NCBI GenBank assembly: GCA_003586115.2
Contig: QVOM02000034.1
Location: 135,949,598 to 136,013,597 of the forward strand
Direction of reading: 5' to 3'
DNA from: Salvator merianae
Lineage: Eukaryota; Chordata; Lepidosauria; Squamata; Teiidae
DNA length: 64,000 bases
Part shown: piece by piece, positions 1 to 52,975 of the stretch
Layout of the letters: each line of letters starts with the position of its first letter
Numbering within the stretch: position 1 is the stretch's first letter
The notes under the pieces: model-generated
The model's database searches: none
What the model was told of the DNA's origin: nothing
What the model saw: only the letters and a program-made list of their open reading frames with translations
Program-made: the position numbers and the translations under genes

Positions 1-1182
1 TATATATACTGTTGCAGTTTGCTTGTTTCTTTTAGAAAGATCTGTATTAAGATTGTTGATTTTGAGCCAAAGTTCAGATACCCATGATAAAATTGAGAAA
101 AGGCAATCTCAGTATAATTGGTCCAGTTATTTATTGGTTACATTTATAGCCAGTTTTTCTTTGGACAGCTCCAGGTCAATAAAAAATACCAAATCAATAA
201 ACTGATAAAATCTAACCGTTATTAAACTTAAGTTTAAAATAGCAACATAGCCCAGTATAGCTCTGCTAAAACTGCTGGTTATCGGTTGCTGCTAAAGTGG
301 AACTCCAACCCCAGCCTCTGCCTCTGGAGGGCCCTCAGACAACAAAAGTTATTGGCCTTTGGATTTCCAGCCTGACTGATTGTGGGCCAGACCCACTTCC
401 AGTGGCACCACCTGTAGGGCCATTGAAAAGGATCCCTCACAGTATACCAGACCATGGGTGCATAGCATCCTCAGTGTTTGTCCTTTCAGTGTTTGATCTA
501 CAGCTGTACTGGACTAAGACACCATTTTGGACACTGTAGGTCAGCCCATACTTTGTGAAGTGAGAATGAAGTGGAGACTCTGTTATCCTGCACTAACACG
601 TGGAAAGCAAAGGCCTACACGTATTGCTTAAAGGGCCTTTGAGGGTTGTCACGACACACTTTTCCAACTATATTACTGTTTTAATGCAAATCAGTTGAAA
701 TAATTAATTTTTCATTGTTGTCATGCTCAGGAAGAAAAAAAGCATGAAGTTAAGCCAGGACTAGAAAGTCATGACTCTTGTTTCACTACTACCTAATACA
801 TTGTGGACAATACTGGTCTTAAGATACCTTGAATTTTTTGTATTTTCATAGGACAGTCATAGGTTTTTCACCAAAGGGTGCAAAAAAGTTTCAAATGAAG
901 CAAGAATTCCTTCTCCATAGTCTGGAGACGCCTCCAGAGCAGCTTCCAAACAAAACAGGGAAGACTATTTTTGTAGCATATGAATGGTCTTTTTGCTTTA
1001 TTCATGTATTCTTTCTAGACAAGCTACGGACTATTTATTTATGAAAGCTGGCAGTCAGGTGAGGCTTGTGGCCCAAATCCTGTGCATTACCGCATCCTGT
1101 GCTCCATTTATGGCTCTGCAGATAATACTGTACTAAATATAAGCTATGTTAATGCTAAACAACATTTTTTCTTTTCTTGTAG
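1..1182 (+). other. ABL2 intron 1 (3' part)
   Basis: Non-coding sequence before exon 2. The short open frames here do not resemble the ABL2 first exons and have no splice support. I see no clear repeat in it. Confidence 0.7.
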
Positions 1183-39456
<38,274 letters not shown>

Positions 39457-40072
39457 CTACTGTCAAATCATCTGGTTAGGCGATTAAAATGAACCCACCG
39501 TGGGGGGAGAAGGGTCAGGATGACTTCTTCCGATGTTCCCCCCCCCCCCCACCTTGATGCTTTTGAAAAGAGAGACTGATACTTGAGTGAGTTTTATGTG
39601 AAGTACCTCAAATCACTGAGCTCTCATGTTTACAGGTTCATCTCAGTACATGGGGCAGTTGGGAGGGAAGCCAAGCTTCATCGGGGTCAGACAGCTGCAG
39701 TTTAGAAGGGCAGAATGTGAAGAATTTGCCCTAGCTAGAAAGTGCATCTGCAAAAGAGGAAGCTTATGCTTTGATTCCATAACTAGAGGGAAGGAGAATC
39801 AACAACAGGGCACGTGACTTGTTTTGGGCCAGCTGTTCTCCGCAGTGGCCAGAATTGGGGGAGAGGGGGTGGGAGTTCTTTTCTGCACTACTGCGTATTT
39901 TGACCTTCTGAAACCATGGCCGAACGGTTCAGGGGCTCCACTGGAACTGGAGTTAACTGGCCTCCCTAAGAAGATGGCTCCTTTTTGGGAAGGTCTGTGA
40001 AGCTGTTGGAAGTGGTGTCTTAGCCAACCTGGCATAACTTCCGCGGTACATTTTGCTGCTGTAATGAGTTGC

Positions 40073-40112
40073 AAAAAAAAAAAAAAAAAAAAAAGTTTTT
40101 TTTTTTTTTTTT
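40073..40112. repeat. A22-G-T17 palindromic homopolymer
   Basis: A run of 22 A, one G and a run of 17 T, inside the ABL2 3'UTR. The two runs can pair into a perfect A/U hairpin in RNA. Confidence 0.95.
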
Positions 40113-42509
40113 AGCTGACATTATGAAACATGTCCCAATTTGTCCTGTTTTCACATCTTTTACAACTCGCACTTCCACTTCTTCACCACATTTTGAGTGT
40201 TTGGGCAATTTTGCCACTGAATTTGACACATGCACGCCCCGCACTTGGCAATCATCACCATTTTGATAGTATAGAATGACTATCTAACCTGGCAGTCACT
40301 TGAGTAGTTTTGGGCTGTAGCACAAACTTCCCAGCATGTGTCCAAAAGCTGTTAAGTATATGTTTTTAAACGTGTGTACAACTGTGGCTTCGTCTCCTTT
40401 GATAAACTTTAAGGGGCCACCCTGGATTAAAGGCATTGCAGAACGCTGCTGCTGCTCTCTACATTCCTTTGTATTACGCTGATGCTATTCCAACTACTTT
40501 TTGAGGGAACCAGAGACCTGAGGCTATAAAGTTTGTTGCTAGAATTACTAATCCGTTCTTGGGTATACCTAATCAGGTAGTACTCTAGCATTCACATTTA
40601 ATTCTGGGAGTCTTGCTTTATTCAGAATTTCAAGGCACTGTTTCCAGGAAAAGCCCTGAGCAAGTACTGTACTGGGAGAGGGGGAAAATCTAACAAGGTG
40701 GATACTGTTTTCCTCTTGGGGATGAGACTGAAGGAAGAATGTGCTCTTCCCCTATTGGGCACTTAGTAAATACAGTGTCATAGATTTGGGGTCCAGTTAA
40801 GGCCAGTTTCCTTATGGTAGAAAACTCTGCATGTCCCATTTTTGCATCATGCAGATGAAAATGGCTGAAGATGCCTAATTTTCAATTACGTCCCTTTTAT
40901 TTGGAGCAAGTAGAATGGGTCATACTTATGGATTAACTGCAGTAGAAGGACAGCTTGGATGGTAGGCTCATGCAGTGTCTACTTTCTGGTGCAGACTGTT
41001 GCTGCTGTGTAAATTTACGAACCAGACCTTTGTCATTTTGTCTTCAGCTATTTCTTTCCCCTCCCCGAGGAAGTTCCCAGATGATCTAGATTATATGCAC
41101 ATGTTAGCTCCTTGAGGCTTAACTTATATTGTATATGTAAAGTCTATGGTGTGCTGCTATTCAAAAGACATCTCTTTGACAAACACAAGAACACTAAACC
41201 TCATTCTTGGCTGTAGAAATTTCTCCCCCGCATAATTATAATTCTGTCACAGCTGAAGTTACTGCACTAAGGGGTTGAGAGAAATTAGATTTGTCTGGAC
41301 AATGAATGTATATCTTTTAGGTACAGAAAGAATTTCTGCTCTCAGAATCCACTGAATGAGTACAGAATTCCTGTACCCGACTGGGCTTTTTCCCCAAGAT
41401 GTACCTGGTGCGGAGGGGGAAGATACATAAAGTTTTTAGCTGGGACTTGGGTGCTGCATCTGTTCCACATTTTAAAAACCAGCCTGCTTGTACCCCCACA
41501 TTTGTCTGGAACTTCTCATCTTTTATAGCAGCATTGTTCTTGATAATATCATGGTTTGATTTGTTGTACAGCTTATTAAAACTTGACAATTTTTTACATT
41601 TAAAAAGTTGAGAATTAAGCATAACCCTGTGCTGTTCTTTTTTTAAATTGAGCTCCCATTGGTGCGAAAGGGTGGGCGTTAATCACTCCTTGGGGCTTTC
41701 TCTTCAGAACAAGCAACTTTTCTTGGTATTTAACTGATAAATTACCCTTGGTTTTCTAGTGATAGGCAGGTGAAGAGAACTGGACACAGGAAAATGATAT
41801 TAAAAACCTAATCACACCATGTATTGCTTAAGTGGTAAGTAGCTGGGTGTAAACCAGGTATCTTGAGAATATTGAATCTTATCCTGAGAATCGGCAGAGA
41901 AAGACACAGAGAAGCATGCATGAACCCACAGGCAAGCTGCTTTCCCCTTTTGCTCTTTGTTTCTCTTTAGGGGCCAGTTTCCTATTGGAGTTTGTAGAGG
42001 GAAAAGCAGGGAAATTGCTTATCAGTCAACGCAGCTGAGTGAAAAAGAGGTGATATAGCATCCGAGAATTGGAAGGAGACTTGTAGATTACCTGTTTTAA
42101 TGTATTAATACTGCTTTTATGAGGCACTAAAGCAGTGTACATTAATAAACTATGCTGAAATACATAAATATACAGTATAAAACTATAATCATAGAAGATA
42201 TGGTCAGCAAAGGACAATCATTGTCCTGTAAAAGTTTAGGTAAATAGATCAGTAAAATCTATCACCAAAGAGGTCAGTGTTGTATCTCAGGGGAAGATTC
42301 TGGAGATCTACCACAGATCCATCACAGGAAGTGCCCTCTTCCTGGATCCACCGGGAAGGGTTCCTTTGAAAAAATTTAGTGAGTTCTTACAGGAGAAGCT
42401 GCTCTATTTGTTAGGTTTTAGGTTCTTTAAGGTCTGTTAAAGTCAGAGGTAAAAATGAAATTGGACGTAGTAAAACCAGCATCCAGTTTGATTTCTCTAG
42501 GAAAAGCAA

Positions 42510-42850
42510 TGTCAGAGGCACCATTGAGCATCCCAGTTGCTTACTGCTATATTTTGAGCTAATAGAAGTTTCTTAGGCAAGTCTAAGACCAGCCCCATAT
42601 AATATACAGTACAATAATCATAGTCTGAGATTATCAGTTTATAAGTTACTGTGGCCAAATTACCCTGATCCAGGAGCAATTGCAGCCTGATCTTCTGCTC
42701 ATTGCAGGAAATCCCTACAGGGCTGTCCCCACTCTGCTTAAAGATGCCCACTGTCCATGAATTCATCATTTCACGAAGGGATGAGATACACGGCCAAATG
42801 AGTATCTTATCTTGAAATAGTTTCTTCAAGTATTCAGCCAAGCTCTTTCT
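42510..42850 (-). mobile_element. L2 LINE fragment
   Basis: Minus strand. NLATVTYKLIISDYDYCTVY followed by YMGLVLDLPKKLLLAQN is a diverged form of the L2 block also seen at about 61200-61300. It lies inside the ABL2 3'UTR, antisense to it. Confidence 0.7.
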
Positions 42851-45800
42851 TCCTGTAACTTAAACTCTCCCCTTTAGGAAAGTGGAATATGGTTTTCTAT
42901 AAGATGTCCTTTCAAGCATTTACAGAGTGGAATGCCTCACCTCTCTCTTTTCTAAGCTAAATGTACAGAAATCATCTAATTCACCTATGGAATTTGTTCT
43001 GCGTATCCCTAGCCATCTTCATTACCATGGTATGACCCATTTTCAGTATGTCTACATCCTTCATAGCATACAGCTACAGCTAAACCTTGACTTGACTAGT
43101 GCAAAATAAAATTATTTCCTACAACTTGGAAATTAATGCACCCTAAAGTTACATTATTTTTGTTACAGTTGTATCACAGTGAGTTATGTTCAGCTTCTGA
43201 GAAAATACTGTCCCATGATCTTTTTTACCCATTCATGCCACTGACAAGGTGGCTATCGCCCCATTCTGCGTCTGTGCATTTTGTGAAAAAACAATCTTAA
43301 ATGTATACTTTTGTCACTTTGGGGTTTTGTTGATTTAGATTTAGTTTTCCAATTCGTTGAAAGTCCTTTCAAGCATTCCTGTTTCAAAACACTAGCTACT
43401 CTGCTCGGTTTTAAGTCATCTATAAATCTGCCTTTCTTTGAAAAGTTGTGCATCGATCTTGGATTCTGCTTCCAGAATTTGCTTATGACCAATTCTAGCT
43501 TGTGACATGTTCCTTCTAAATGCTAGGGAGTTTCACCCTCTGGTTTGTCAAATGCAGCGTCACCCTTTTTTCCCCAGAAATACCTACCCAGCCTTCGTAC
43601 TTTGTGGATATAAACAAAGGAGGGGCTTGGTCTTTTACAAACATAATTCTTAAAGTTCAGTGTTGTTTCTATAGAATTTTATAAAAATCATCTTTTACTT
43701 GAGTATCTAAATTAAATAACTATATCACTCGAAGGAAGTTCTGGGCTACACATTTACCAACTCAACTAAACTAGAAGGGATGATTAGAAATATAGAAAAT
43801 TGCAGTGTAGATCCAAGTCTTAAGTAATAAGATCACCTGTTTCATTACATGCATTTTTAAACCTAGACAGCAGTTACAAGCTGAATCTGTATTTGGCAAT
43901 CTGAAAAGCATTCATTCTGGAACACTGTCTAAGAACCTAGCCCTCCAGAGATGCCTTGACCCCCTTTTCCTCAGCCTTCTAGTGGTTGAAAAAATATTTC
44001 ATCTGTGGTAGTGGCACAAATATGTAACTTGCAGTCGTGTTTTAGTTTATTGCTGTTGCCTATCCAAATTATTAGCCACCTTCATTTTCCATAATGCCCC
44101 CAAACTTCACCAGTGCCTGAAAATATTTCGAGAAACCCAAAATGTTAGGCGGAATGACAGTGGGGTTTTTAAAGCCACAAGGTTGCAGAAATTCTGAGGA
44201 AAGCAGTACATTATTACGTTTCCACTTGGAAAGTTTCAAAATCTTCAATTGTCAGCCTGGTTTAATTGTGGCAGCTTTTCCTATTGGGAGTAACATGGAG
44301 CCAGGTTTCAGGTATATTAAAGCAGACAGCATAGGCATGGCTTGTCTTAAACAAATAGAATTGTATTCTGGGTGTCTTTTAAGCCCTGCAAAAGAAACCC
44401 AGGTTTCATTATTTTCCCGTTCCTCGTGCAGTCATCATGATTTCATCCTAAACTTCAGAGAATTTGACGATGGGAAGTAGAAAGACTGCTGTAGCACCCT
44501 CTGCTACTAGTTGTTTTGTAAGATTGGAGCAGGTCCAGTGGTCAGCTCTGAGTGGGACCTGGAGCCAACATTTCAGCACGTTCTTCTATTACTTTTAGGT
44601 CTTGGTCCCCCATAACATGACAGTCATTGTAAGGCACAAAGTTGCCTTTCCTACCTCATAACTTCTGAAGTGGAATAGTTTGTTCTGTGGTTGCTTTGAA
44701 TCTCCTTGGAATAATGCTGTAAGACAAGAGAAATGTTCTTGTGCTTTCCCATGAAATTTGGCATTGTGACCTTCAAGCTTTCTTGAATGAAAAACAAGAA
44801 GAATTAAGAATCTTCTTTGACAGTTGCTTTTCCTTAGCTATCGCAAAAGGTATTGTTGTGGAAGTGCACCATTTTGAACTCCCTTCTTGTCTAAAAAGTG
44901 TATTTTTGGAAAATCTGAAGAGTTGAAGGAGAATGGGAATGTGCTGTGTTTCTATTAGGACTTTCCCAAGCATGCATCTTTTGCCACCAGGTGTAACAGA
45001 TAATGTTGACTTGTTTAAGCATAACCGTACAGAGGCTTCTGTCTGCACGTAACTATCTGTTTGAAACCGCATTTTTACAATCACACCTGATGCTTTTATA
45101 CATTGATTTCTGCTATCCTGCCATTACTGCAAAGAGATGAAGAAAAGATCTGTGTATCTATGCCATTCTACTGTCAGATGACTTCCTGGAATCTTGGCTC
45201 TTGGCTATTTTAACTGAAAACACTAAACTTTTAACGTTTTCGAGAAACGATCTTGGGATTAGTTATGACAGTTAATTTCTTTCCAGCTAGTGGTGCTGGG
45301 TTGCTTATCCCATGTTGCTAAATCCATGTAAACAGTCCACATCAAGGAAACTCAGTCTAAAAAGTATGCAATTATTCTGTGGCCTGTCCCCTACAAGCCC
45401 TTTTTATTTCTCAAGACAATTGTGTTGTCCTCTTCCGTTTTACTTTGGTCCCTAATTCTACTATAGTTGAAGGCTATTTGAGTTGAATACATTGCAGTTT
45501 AATGGCTAAAGCACACAAAGACTGGTAGGAAAGAAAGGAGAAATTGTGCATGTGGCACAAATGACGTCGTAGAAAAACTGCAGGCAGTACATAAAGGTGG
45601 AGAAATAGTGACTTAGTAATTCTGTCTGTGCTGGAAGGGGAGAGGGGTGGAGAAAACCTCGTGTCTAACTGCCTTTGAATTGTTTGAGGTTTTGCATTCA
45701 TGCATGGCTTCTTTATGAACTCCAGATTTGTCTTTTTAGAGATGCAATTGGCAATCATTCATGTTTATTTTTAATTATTCATTCATTATTCCCCTTGGAA

Positions 45801-47219
45801 AAGTAAGCGGTGAATTGGTACCCAATTTCAAGTACTTCCTTGCGCAATTTCTGTCCAATTCTAAATAAATTTGCTGCACTTTTAATGACAATGATGGGAG
45901 GAGGTTGCTGTGTACCTGCATATTTGCCTCATGTTTGGATTTTTTTTTTTTTTTGAGTTGTCTGATCCTTAAACTTCATGAATCCACACAATACAGTGCA
46001 AGTTTGCATAATGGAGAGAGGGGAGACAGCTGGTCTAAGAAGTAGACATCTCAGCAGAATCCATAGATGCCTGTGGACTTGAAAGAGAAGGGAAGTACTC
46101 TTTTGCTCCTTCGGATGAAGAATTCCATGACTTTGCAGATGTCACTGGTTTTATAGCAAGCTTGTTGACACTGTACATGTTTTCTAAGAAGATGGCCATG
46201 TATATTGGCATGTTATGGCATAATGAGATCTGCCTTGGACTGTTTCACAAGCATTTCAGAGGCTCTATACCCTCCTGTCTATACTAGGTCATCAAAGCAC
46301 CAAGCATTCCAAATGGGTTTATTGCCTGGAAAGCACTCTGAAGGTGGCTGAACAGTGATCCTAGTGGCAATAAATTCTTTCCTCCCTCCCTTCAAAATTC
46401 ACATTGAAAGCTTGCCAAAACCAAAAAAGGGCCTTAGTTATTCTCTTCATCCCTCTACTTGTTGTGAAAAAGCATTGCTGCAATAAGTAGGACCATTTTG
46501 GGAACCTAAAGCTTCTCCAGTATTGTATCACCTCAAGATTCATGTGGGCGTCTGCACATGAACCATAAGAAACAAAAGCAGCATTTTGGAGAATGGCCTT
46601 TGGTGGCACGCAGTGTTGGGCGCCTCTTACCAGCAGGGCCACCTCCTCTGACCCTTGTCCTCCCACTGCCCTGAGCTCACTGCAGCTGCCTCTGAACTGG
46701 CCCAGCTGGAAGGTTCAGATGTCTTCATCCGCTGGGAGAACATAACATGCCTTGTCCACCATTGCCTTGCTTTATACAGCACCACTGGATATTGTCAGGA
46801 AGTGCTTTACAGCTTCCTTCTGTGTGTTAGAGTAACATGGCCCTAACAAGCCTTGTTAAATCAGAACTGTCCCTACCTTGCAGCATGAATCCCTGAAAAG
46901 CAAGCAGTTACCTTTTCTTTTGCCTTTCCTGGGAAGTGCACCACTGATTTAAATTATAGGCCTGGCATCCACCATGTCTGAAATGTGAGAGCGCTCAGAA
47001 ACAGCCACTCTCTGCCACTCGTTCACAGCTTGGTACTTAACATGCTTGATTGTGCTCAGCTGGTTTAAATAATGCTCATGAGATGCAAACATGGCCTTGT
47101 CTTGTATTCCCCAAAGGTAGCACATTAGGAATGCCAAATCTCTTTGCAATGGCCTAAGACAAAGGGGCTTATGAGTGTGTGGTGCATGGGGGAGGGATCC
47201 AGAATTTTTTTTTGAAGGG

Positions 47220-47302
47220 GGGGGTAGTGAAGGATTCTAATCAACCCAGCACTCTCTTAGCTGAAGTCATTGTTGTCATCACCGGGGGGGGGGGCGGGGG
47301 GG
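47220..47302 (+). repeat. G-runs near the ABL2 3' end
   Basis: A run of G near 47217-47224 and a second, larger run at 47284-47302 (11 G, one C, 7 G). They sit about 230-310 nt upstream of the candidate poly(A) signal on the transcribed strand. Confidence 0.9.
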
Positions 47303-47532
47303 AATGATGAAACGAAAAATATGCGGATCACACACAAACCCACACTACTAGTGTTGTCAATTGTTTTTGTTTTTATTGTTGTAAAATATTTGTTTTTGTT
47401 TTTCTAATTTAAATTTTCACTATTGCCTGACTGTGAACTGCAAACAGTGTTAACTTGATGTAAATAAGGGCCTTTGGAGAGGTGCCTCTGCCTGTTGTTC
47501 CACAGAGTTTTGCCAATTTGCATTTTGTTTTA

Positions 47533-47538
47533 AATAAA
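47533..47538 (+). promoter_or_regulatory. Candidate ABL2 poly(A) signal
   Basis: Canonical AATAAA inside TTTTAAATAAAAGTTGC, followed 20-45 nt later by a T/G-rich stretch (TGTGGTGATTTGG). It lies about 8.1 kb after the ABL2 stop. Other weaker AATAAA or ATTAAA copies exist within the 3'UTR and could be used alternatively. Confidence 0.6.
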
Positions 47539-47560
47539 AGTTGCAATATTTTATTGGCAT

Positions 47561-50500
47561 GTGGTGATTTGGCACGTGGTGATTTTTTTAAAAAGGGAGT
47601 GAATTTTTAAGGGAAAAAGTTACATTTAAAACATTAAAGTAAAGGCAGGCCAGGGAGTTTGTAAGGGAAATTTGCTCTGCTGAAATGTTACTGAAATGTA
47701 TTTAATGAGTTAGAGTGGATAATAAGAACATAAGAGGAGCCCTGCTGGATTGGGCCACGGCCCATGTAGTCCAGCGTCTTGTCTCACACAGTGTCCCACC
47801 AATTGCTTTGGGGCATTCCCAAGCAGAAGACGAAGGCAAAACCTTCTCCATCTCTCAACTCCCTGCACACAGCCTTTAGAGGCATTCTGCCTGATGTGTA
47901 GCCTAAAGGCCACTGCTGGATCTTAGTAATAAAATGAAGCTGTTAAAAGCTGATCAAGTTTCAAATAGCACTCTGTGAAATATTGAGGAATAATTGTCCC
48001 CCTTTTACATGCCAGAGACATAAGAGCCTGTTTAGACGCATACTGGTTACCTCTTACTATGTTTTATTCATAGCATCAAATAACTGGTCATATGAAGAGG
48101 CCATTATGAGTTAATCACTACAGGACAGAAATTAAGTAATGTTCAGAATCAGCTCTAGTACAGTGCTTGGCCACGAAAAACATTCACACAGTCTGTTGAC
48201 GGATATCAAAAGACGACATTTAGAATGAATTGGCTGAGTGCTAACAAAAACTAAAAACTAACGGAAGAATGACAAACGCTAAAGGAGAAGCCTGATGTAC
48301 CATAGGGCTTAAATCACACTTGATAATCTTTCTGGGCCTGTAGACTTTTGAGTGCTTGCCATGGGCTTGAGTGTTTCTATTAAATAAATACTAGTTTTAT
48401 TATCTCTCAGTGGGTATGTCCCATCCAAAAATAATAAAGTGACAATTATTGATAAGCTAGTTGTACCAAAGTAGTGTTGTACTTGTCCGTGTTCCTGTTT
48501 ATCCTTTTAATAGCACTACTTTGAAGACTCATCCTCAGATTAAAGTAAGAACTTTCTCTGGTCCTGAGGGCTGCATTCTCTTTGCTGAGGGTCCAATAGT
48601 GTTGACAGCAAAAGGAGCCTACAGACACATCCCTATGCATTAAACATACAAATACATATATAAATTATTTTGCCTTGTTTAAGTAAGCCTAACATACCTG
48701 AACACTTGTTTTATGTAACACTTTTTAAATATGTGCACTGGTTTACGACCATCAATTCATTGTTTTATGGAGAAATTAGCATGTCTTGAACCATTTTAAT
48801 TTGCTGAGTACAGTACAAGGAATAGGAAGAAAGGGCCAGGAGGGCACATAGGTTCAAAGACTTCTGCAGAAGCACAGACCCTAATCAGGGGAGCAAACAC
48901 CATTTTGCTAGCACTATGTAGTGTTAAATAATATATTTTAGAATGTGCATAGGGTATAGAGTCATGCTGTTAAAACACAGCTGTTAACACACTCCTGTTA
49001 ACCCAAACATGCAAATGAAAATAATGCTTCCAGTGATTTATAATCTGTTTATTGAAAATTGTGGAAGATTTCTTAATAGTTTGAGTGCATGTTTGAGAGC
49101 ATGCCTTGCAAACTTGAACCTGAGCCTTATAGTAAAATGTGGGACAAAATTCACTTTCAGTGCTGCCAGAATCAGAGAAACTACCTTGGACATCTCCATA
49201 AATTTTGAACTCTGAAAATCCAGAGCACTAAGGGCTCAATGGACATAAATACATGGGACCTTTAGTCATTCAGCTTCATAAAAGAGTTACATACAGGTTT
49301 AAATCAAAATTACACACACGGAAACAGGTGGTTCTTATGGCACTGCTTTGCTTCATATGTTAACACAAAACTGCAAGCATCTACTGGCACACAGGGCCTT
49401 TTTTGCGTGTCCATTTTCAAAGAATCTCTCCATCTATGGAGGCATAAAAAAGTGTATCACACAGTTTAAAAAACAAGTGCCTAAAAACCTCCTACCTCAC
49501 TTCTCTTTCTTGTCTTCATCTTCTGTACTCGATGCTTATTGGCTGCCGCCTGCCTGGGTTACCACGACTCTGATTGGTTGCTGGCCGTAGCAGTGATTTT
49601 CAGGTTGGGATTTGCTACAGGAGCCTCCATAGCTTCTTGCCCAATCTGACCCAAACAGTGAGTTTGTCAGAATGCACCACCTTGAACCATTTGTTTTAAA
49701 GAGTCGGGACACAGGTTTAATAGTAAAAGTTCTTACTATTTCTTTATTGGTGATAACAGAAAACAGTTGCAAGCAGTAGCCATATAACAGTTCTAAACCA
49801 TTCTCCTTTTCCATGCCTCCCTGTCCTAGTACCTGTAGACTAAACATGCAGGCTCTGTGGCCTTCAGCATTCCAGCTGACCACCAGCAAAGGGAAATATT
49901 GTGTCAGTGAGAAAAGCAAGCATGGCTGGGATCTGAGAACATGCAAAGATGACTGCACAGTGGCCAGCGTGCTGACAGATTGATGAATTTCTGTCTGGGA
50001 ACAGGGCATAAAATCAAAGGTTTAGGGATGTGGTAAGTCAATTTTTGATATTTTATGTCTGTCCTTTGAGCCTTTAATTTGCTCCAAGCATGGCCCTTTT
50101 ACTGTATCTGAACTCAGCCTCAGGTTGATTAGGAGTATTGAATAAATACTGGAATCGCTGTTTAGAAAAGCAGGAGAGAGAGAGTTTTCCTGTGCCATTT
50201 TTCTTCTGAAAATCATCTCCCACCTGGTGTTTGCCTTGACTTAAAATTCACCAGGTTTTCAAGTGGCACACACCTAGTTTAATCTCAAAGTTTCTCAAAA
50301 TAGTCGGATTTCTGTATTGGTCATCTTTTGAGTCTGAATGCAAAAACACACTGATTAAATCCCCAACTCCAACTGGACCTTGTTAATGGCTTTAATATCT
50401 CCATCTTCTGCAAAAGTGCATATGGTGCAATTATACTCGTTTCACAGAATGGAACTTCTCTCAAAAAAAAAGGTGCTGGTATTTATTTTGGCTACCATGT

Positions 50501-52165
50501 CTGTATCTTGCGATTCTTCAAAGGAGCAGAAGCCGACATAAAATGAATTGCCTATTTCCTTTTTGCAACAGCCTGTGAAGCCAGGTAAGTCATGGTCTCA
50601 GTTTAAATGAGCAGGGTTTGGATGGCAGGTTTCCCTGAGCACAGTCCATCCACATCATCACACAGGTAGGGTTCCATACAGCATTGTCCCTTGAGACATA
50701 GGTTGCACTGGTCAACCTTTACAGATTTGCCTGTTTGTTGTCCAAGACACATGGAAGTGATGTGTTTATTTTTTTCCATCAGATTTTAAACTTGTGTGTC
50801 CAAGGTCCACAGGTTCAAGGTCCAAGCAGCTTGATCCTACTGCTTTGTACAATATTGCAAGTCCTCTTCACAGCAATGGCTGTGCAATTTTAACCTACAA
50901 CCCAGAGTGTGCTACTGTGTTCTGTTTGCCTTTTCTCTCACCGCTCTGGCCTAAAGGAAGGGGGGAAATTTACTCTTGGTCTTGAACACTATCAGTTGGC
51001 AGGCAAACCCAAACAGAAAATATCAGTCATCCAGCTCTTTTGAAATTCTGCATTAGTTCTTCTGATATGGCCTGTGTTCTGTACAGTCATTCTGAAGTGT
51101 GTGAATGTAGAGATAGGTCATGTCTCCATGTGGCATTCAGTATGTCTTTAAGGGGCACCAAGTTGGCCTGTCTCCCCTGCACCCTTGCCAAAAGGTCATG
51201 AGTGCCTCTCAAAGGCGCAAAGCTATCAGAACATGAGGAGGGACTCTAAGGTTGCTCCTTGCACACTGAACGATGCCCTTCCTGTGACTAAACACTGCAT
51301 CCACATGAGGGCCTTCTGCATCTGCACAAGCACAGAGATTTGACAATACAGCCGTGGGTGACAGCAGTGGAGTTATCAAGTTGCTTGCTGAGGTTGCAAG
51401 GGAGACCTGGTATGGTGGAGCTGGCTGGCCCAGGGGCCTTCCACCATCAGAGTGGAGGCATGGTCATACTTGCATATATGACACTACGTAGGAAAGCAAT
51501 AACGATTATCCACACACGCAGCTAATATCGCATATGAAAATTGTGTGTTTATTTTCTATGTTTGCACAAGATTTCAAAATTCAAGAATGAAGGTCCAGTT
51601 TTCTTTTATTGGGGATGGAAAAAATGGTAGCTTTCTAGATGATGTCAAACTTCTAGTTTACACTTACAACGGCCTACCAGGGGTGGGGGAATGGGGCCCT
51701 GGCAAAGAAAGTAAGATGAAGTCCCTGTATGACGTGGAAATATTAAGTGCAGTAGTGTTATGTCAAGTCAACAAGCCAAATCAAAACTTTACAAATCAAA
51801 ACAGTAGTAGAGAAGGATGCTGGGGCTATGCAGTCAAATCCCTCAGACGGAGCAACTTTAGGGGAACTTCCTAAGTTCTGTGCTGTCCTCCTCTCTCACC
51901 TCTTCCACAGTCACCAAAATAAACCTCTCCAGTGAAACATAAAGGGGATTTCTCATCCCAGACAGGAAGATATGGGGTCATTTTCAAAGTCTAGCTGGTC
52001 CTTGCTCTCTCCAACTCTCATAGCCGAGGCCACTGGCTGAAAAAATGGAAAAGGGGTTTGGTATGTCCTCAGAGACACTCATGATTATCACTACATCTCT
52101 TATTTTAAAACCAAGCCATGGCACTAAAAATACACTCCAGGCTAAGTTGCAGCTCAGATTAAGTT
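47561..52165 (+). other. Spacer between ABL2 and TOR3A, first part
   Basis: Non-coding. Holds a CR1-type 3' end at 47728-47912. A 157-codon minus frame at 49536-50009 has no recognisable domain; AATAAA and CCAAT-like words nearby could be old LTR sequence but no boundaries are visible. Confidence 0.5.
47728..47912 (-). mobile_element. CR1-type 3' end
   Basis: Plus strand reads ATAAGAACATAAGAGGAGCC, then GGCCACGGCCCATGTAGTCC and CACCAATTGCTTTGGGGC. It is the same family and orientation as the 3' end at 19150. Confidence 0.88.

Positions 52166-52975
<810 letters not shown>

Larger units (their letters stand above)
39457..47560 (+). other. ABL2: Probable long 3'UTR of ABL2
   Basis: No exon-like sequence or gene is seen after the ABL2 stop until a strong poly(A) signal at 47533-47538 followed by a T/G-rich tract. 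An 8.1-kb 3'UTR agrees with the very long 3'UTR I recall for mammalian ABL2. It holds an A22/T17 hairpin at 40073-40112, an old L2 piece at 42510-42850 and G-runs at 47220-47302. Short open frames inside it (for example 44142-44480) have no coding support. The end point is inferred from signals, not from transcripts. Confidence 0.65.

Noticed and set aside
1..1182. A possible ABL2 first exon
   Set aside because: None of the open frames here resembles the known ABL2 N-termini or has a donor in the needed phase.
44142..44480. A 112-codon frame in the ABL2 3'UTR
   Set aside because: No protein resemblance; length is expected by chance in this composition.
49536..50009. A 157-codon minus-strand gene or a second LTR
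   Set aside because: No domain or splice context is seen. AATAAA and CCAAT-like words occur, but no inverted TG..CA ends or target duplication were found.
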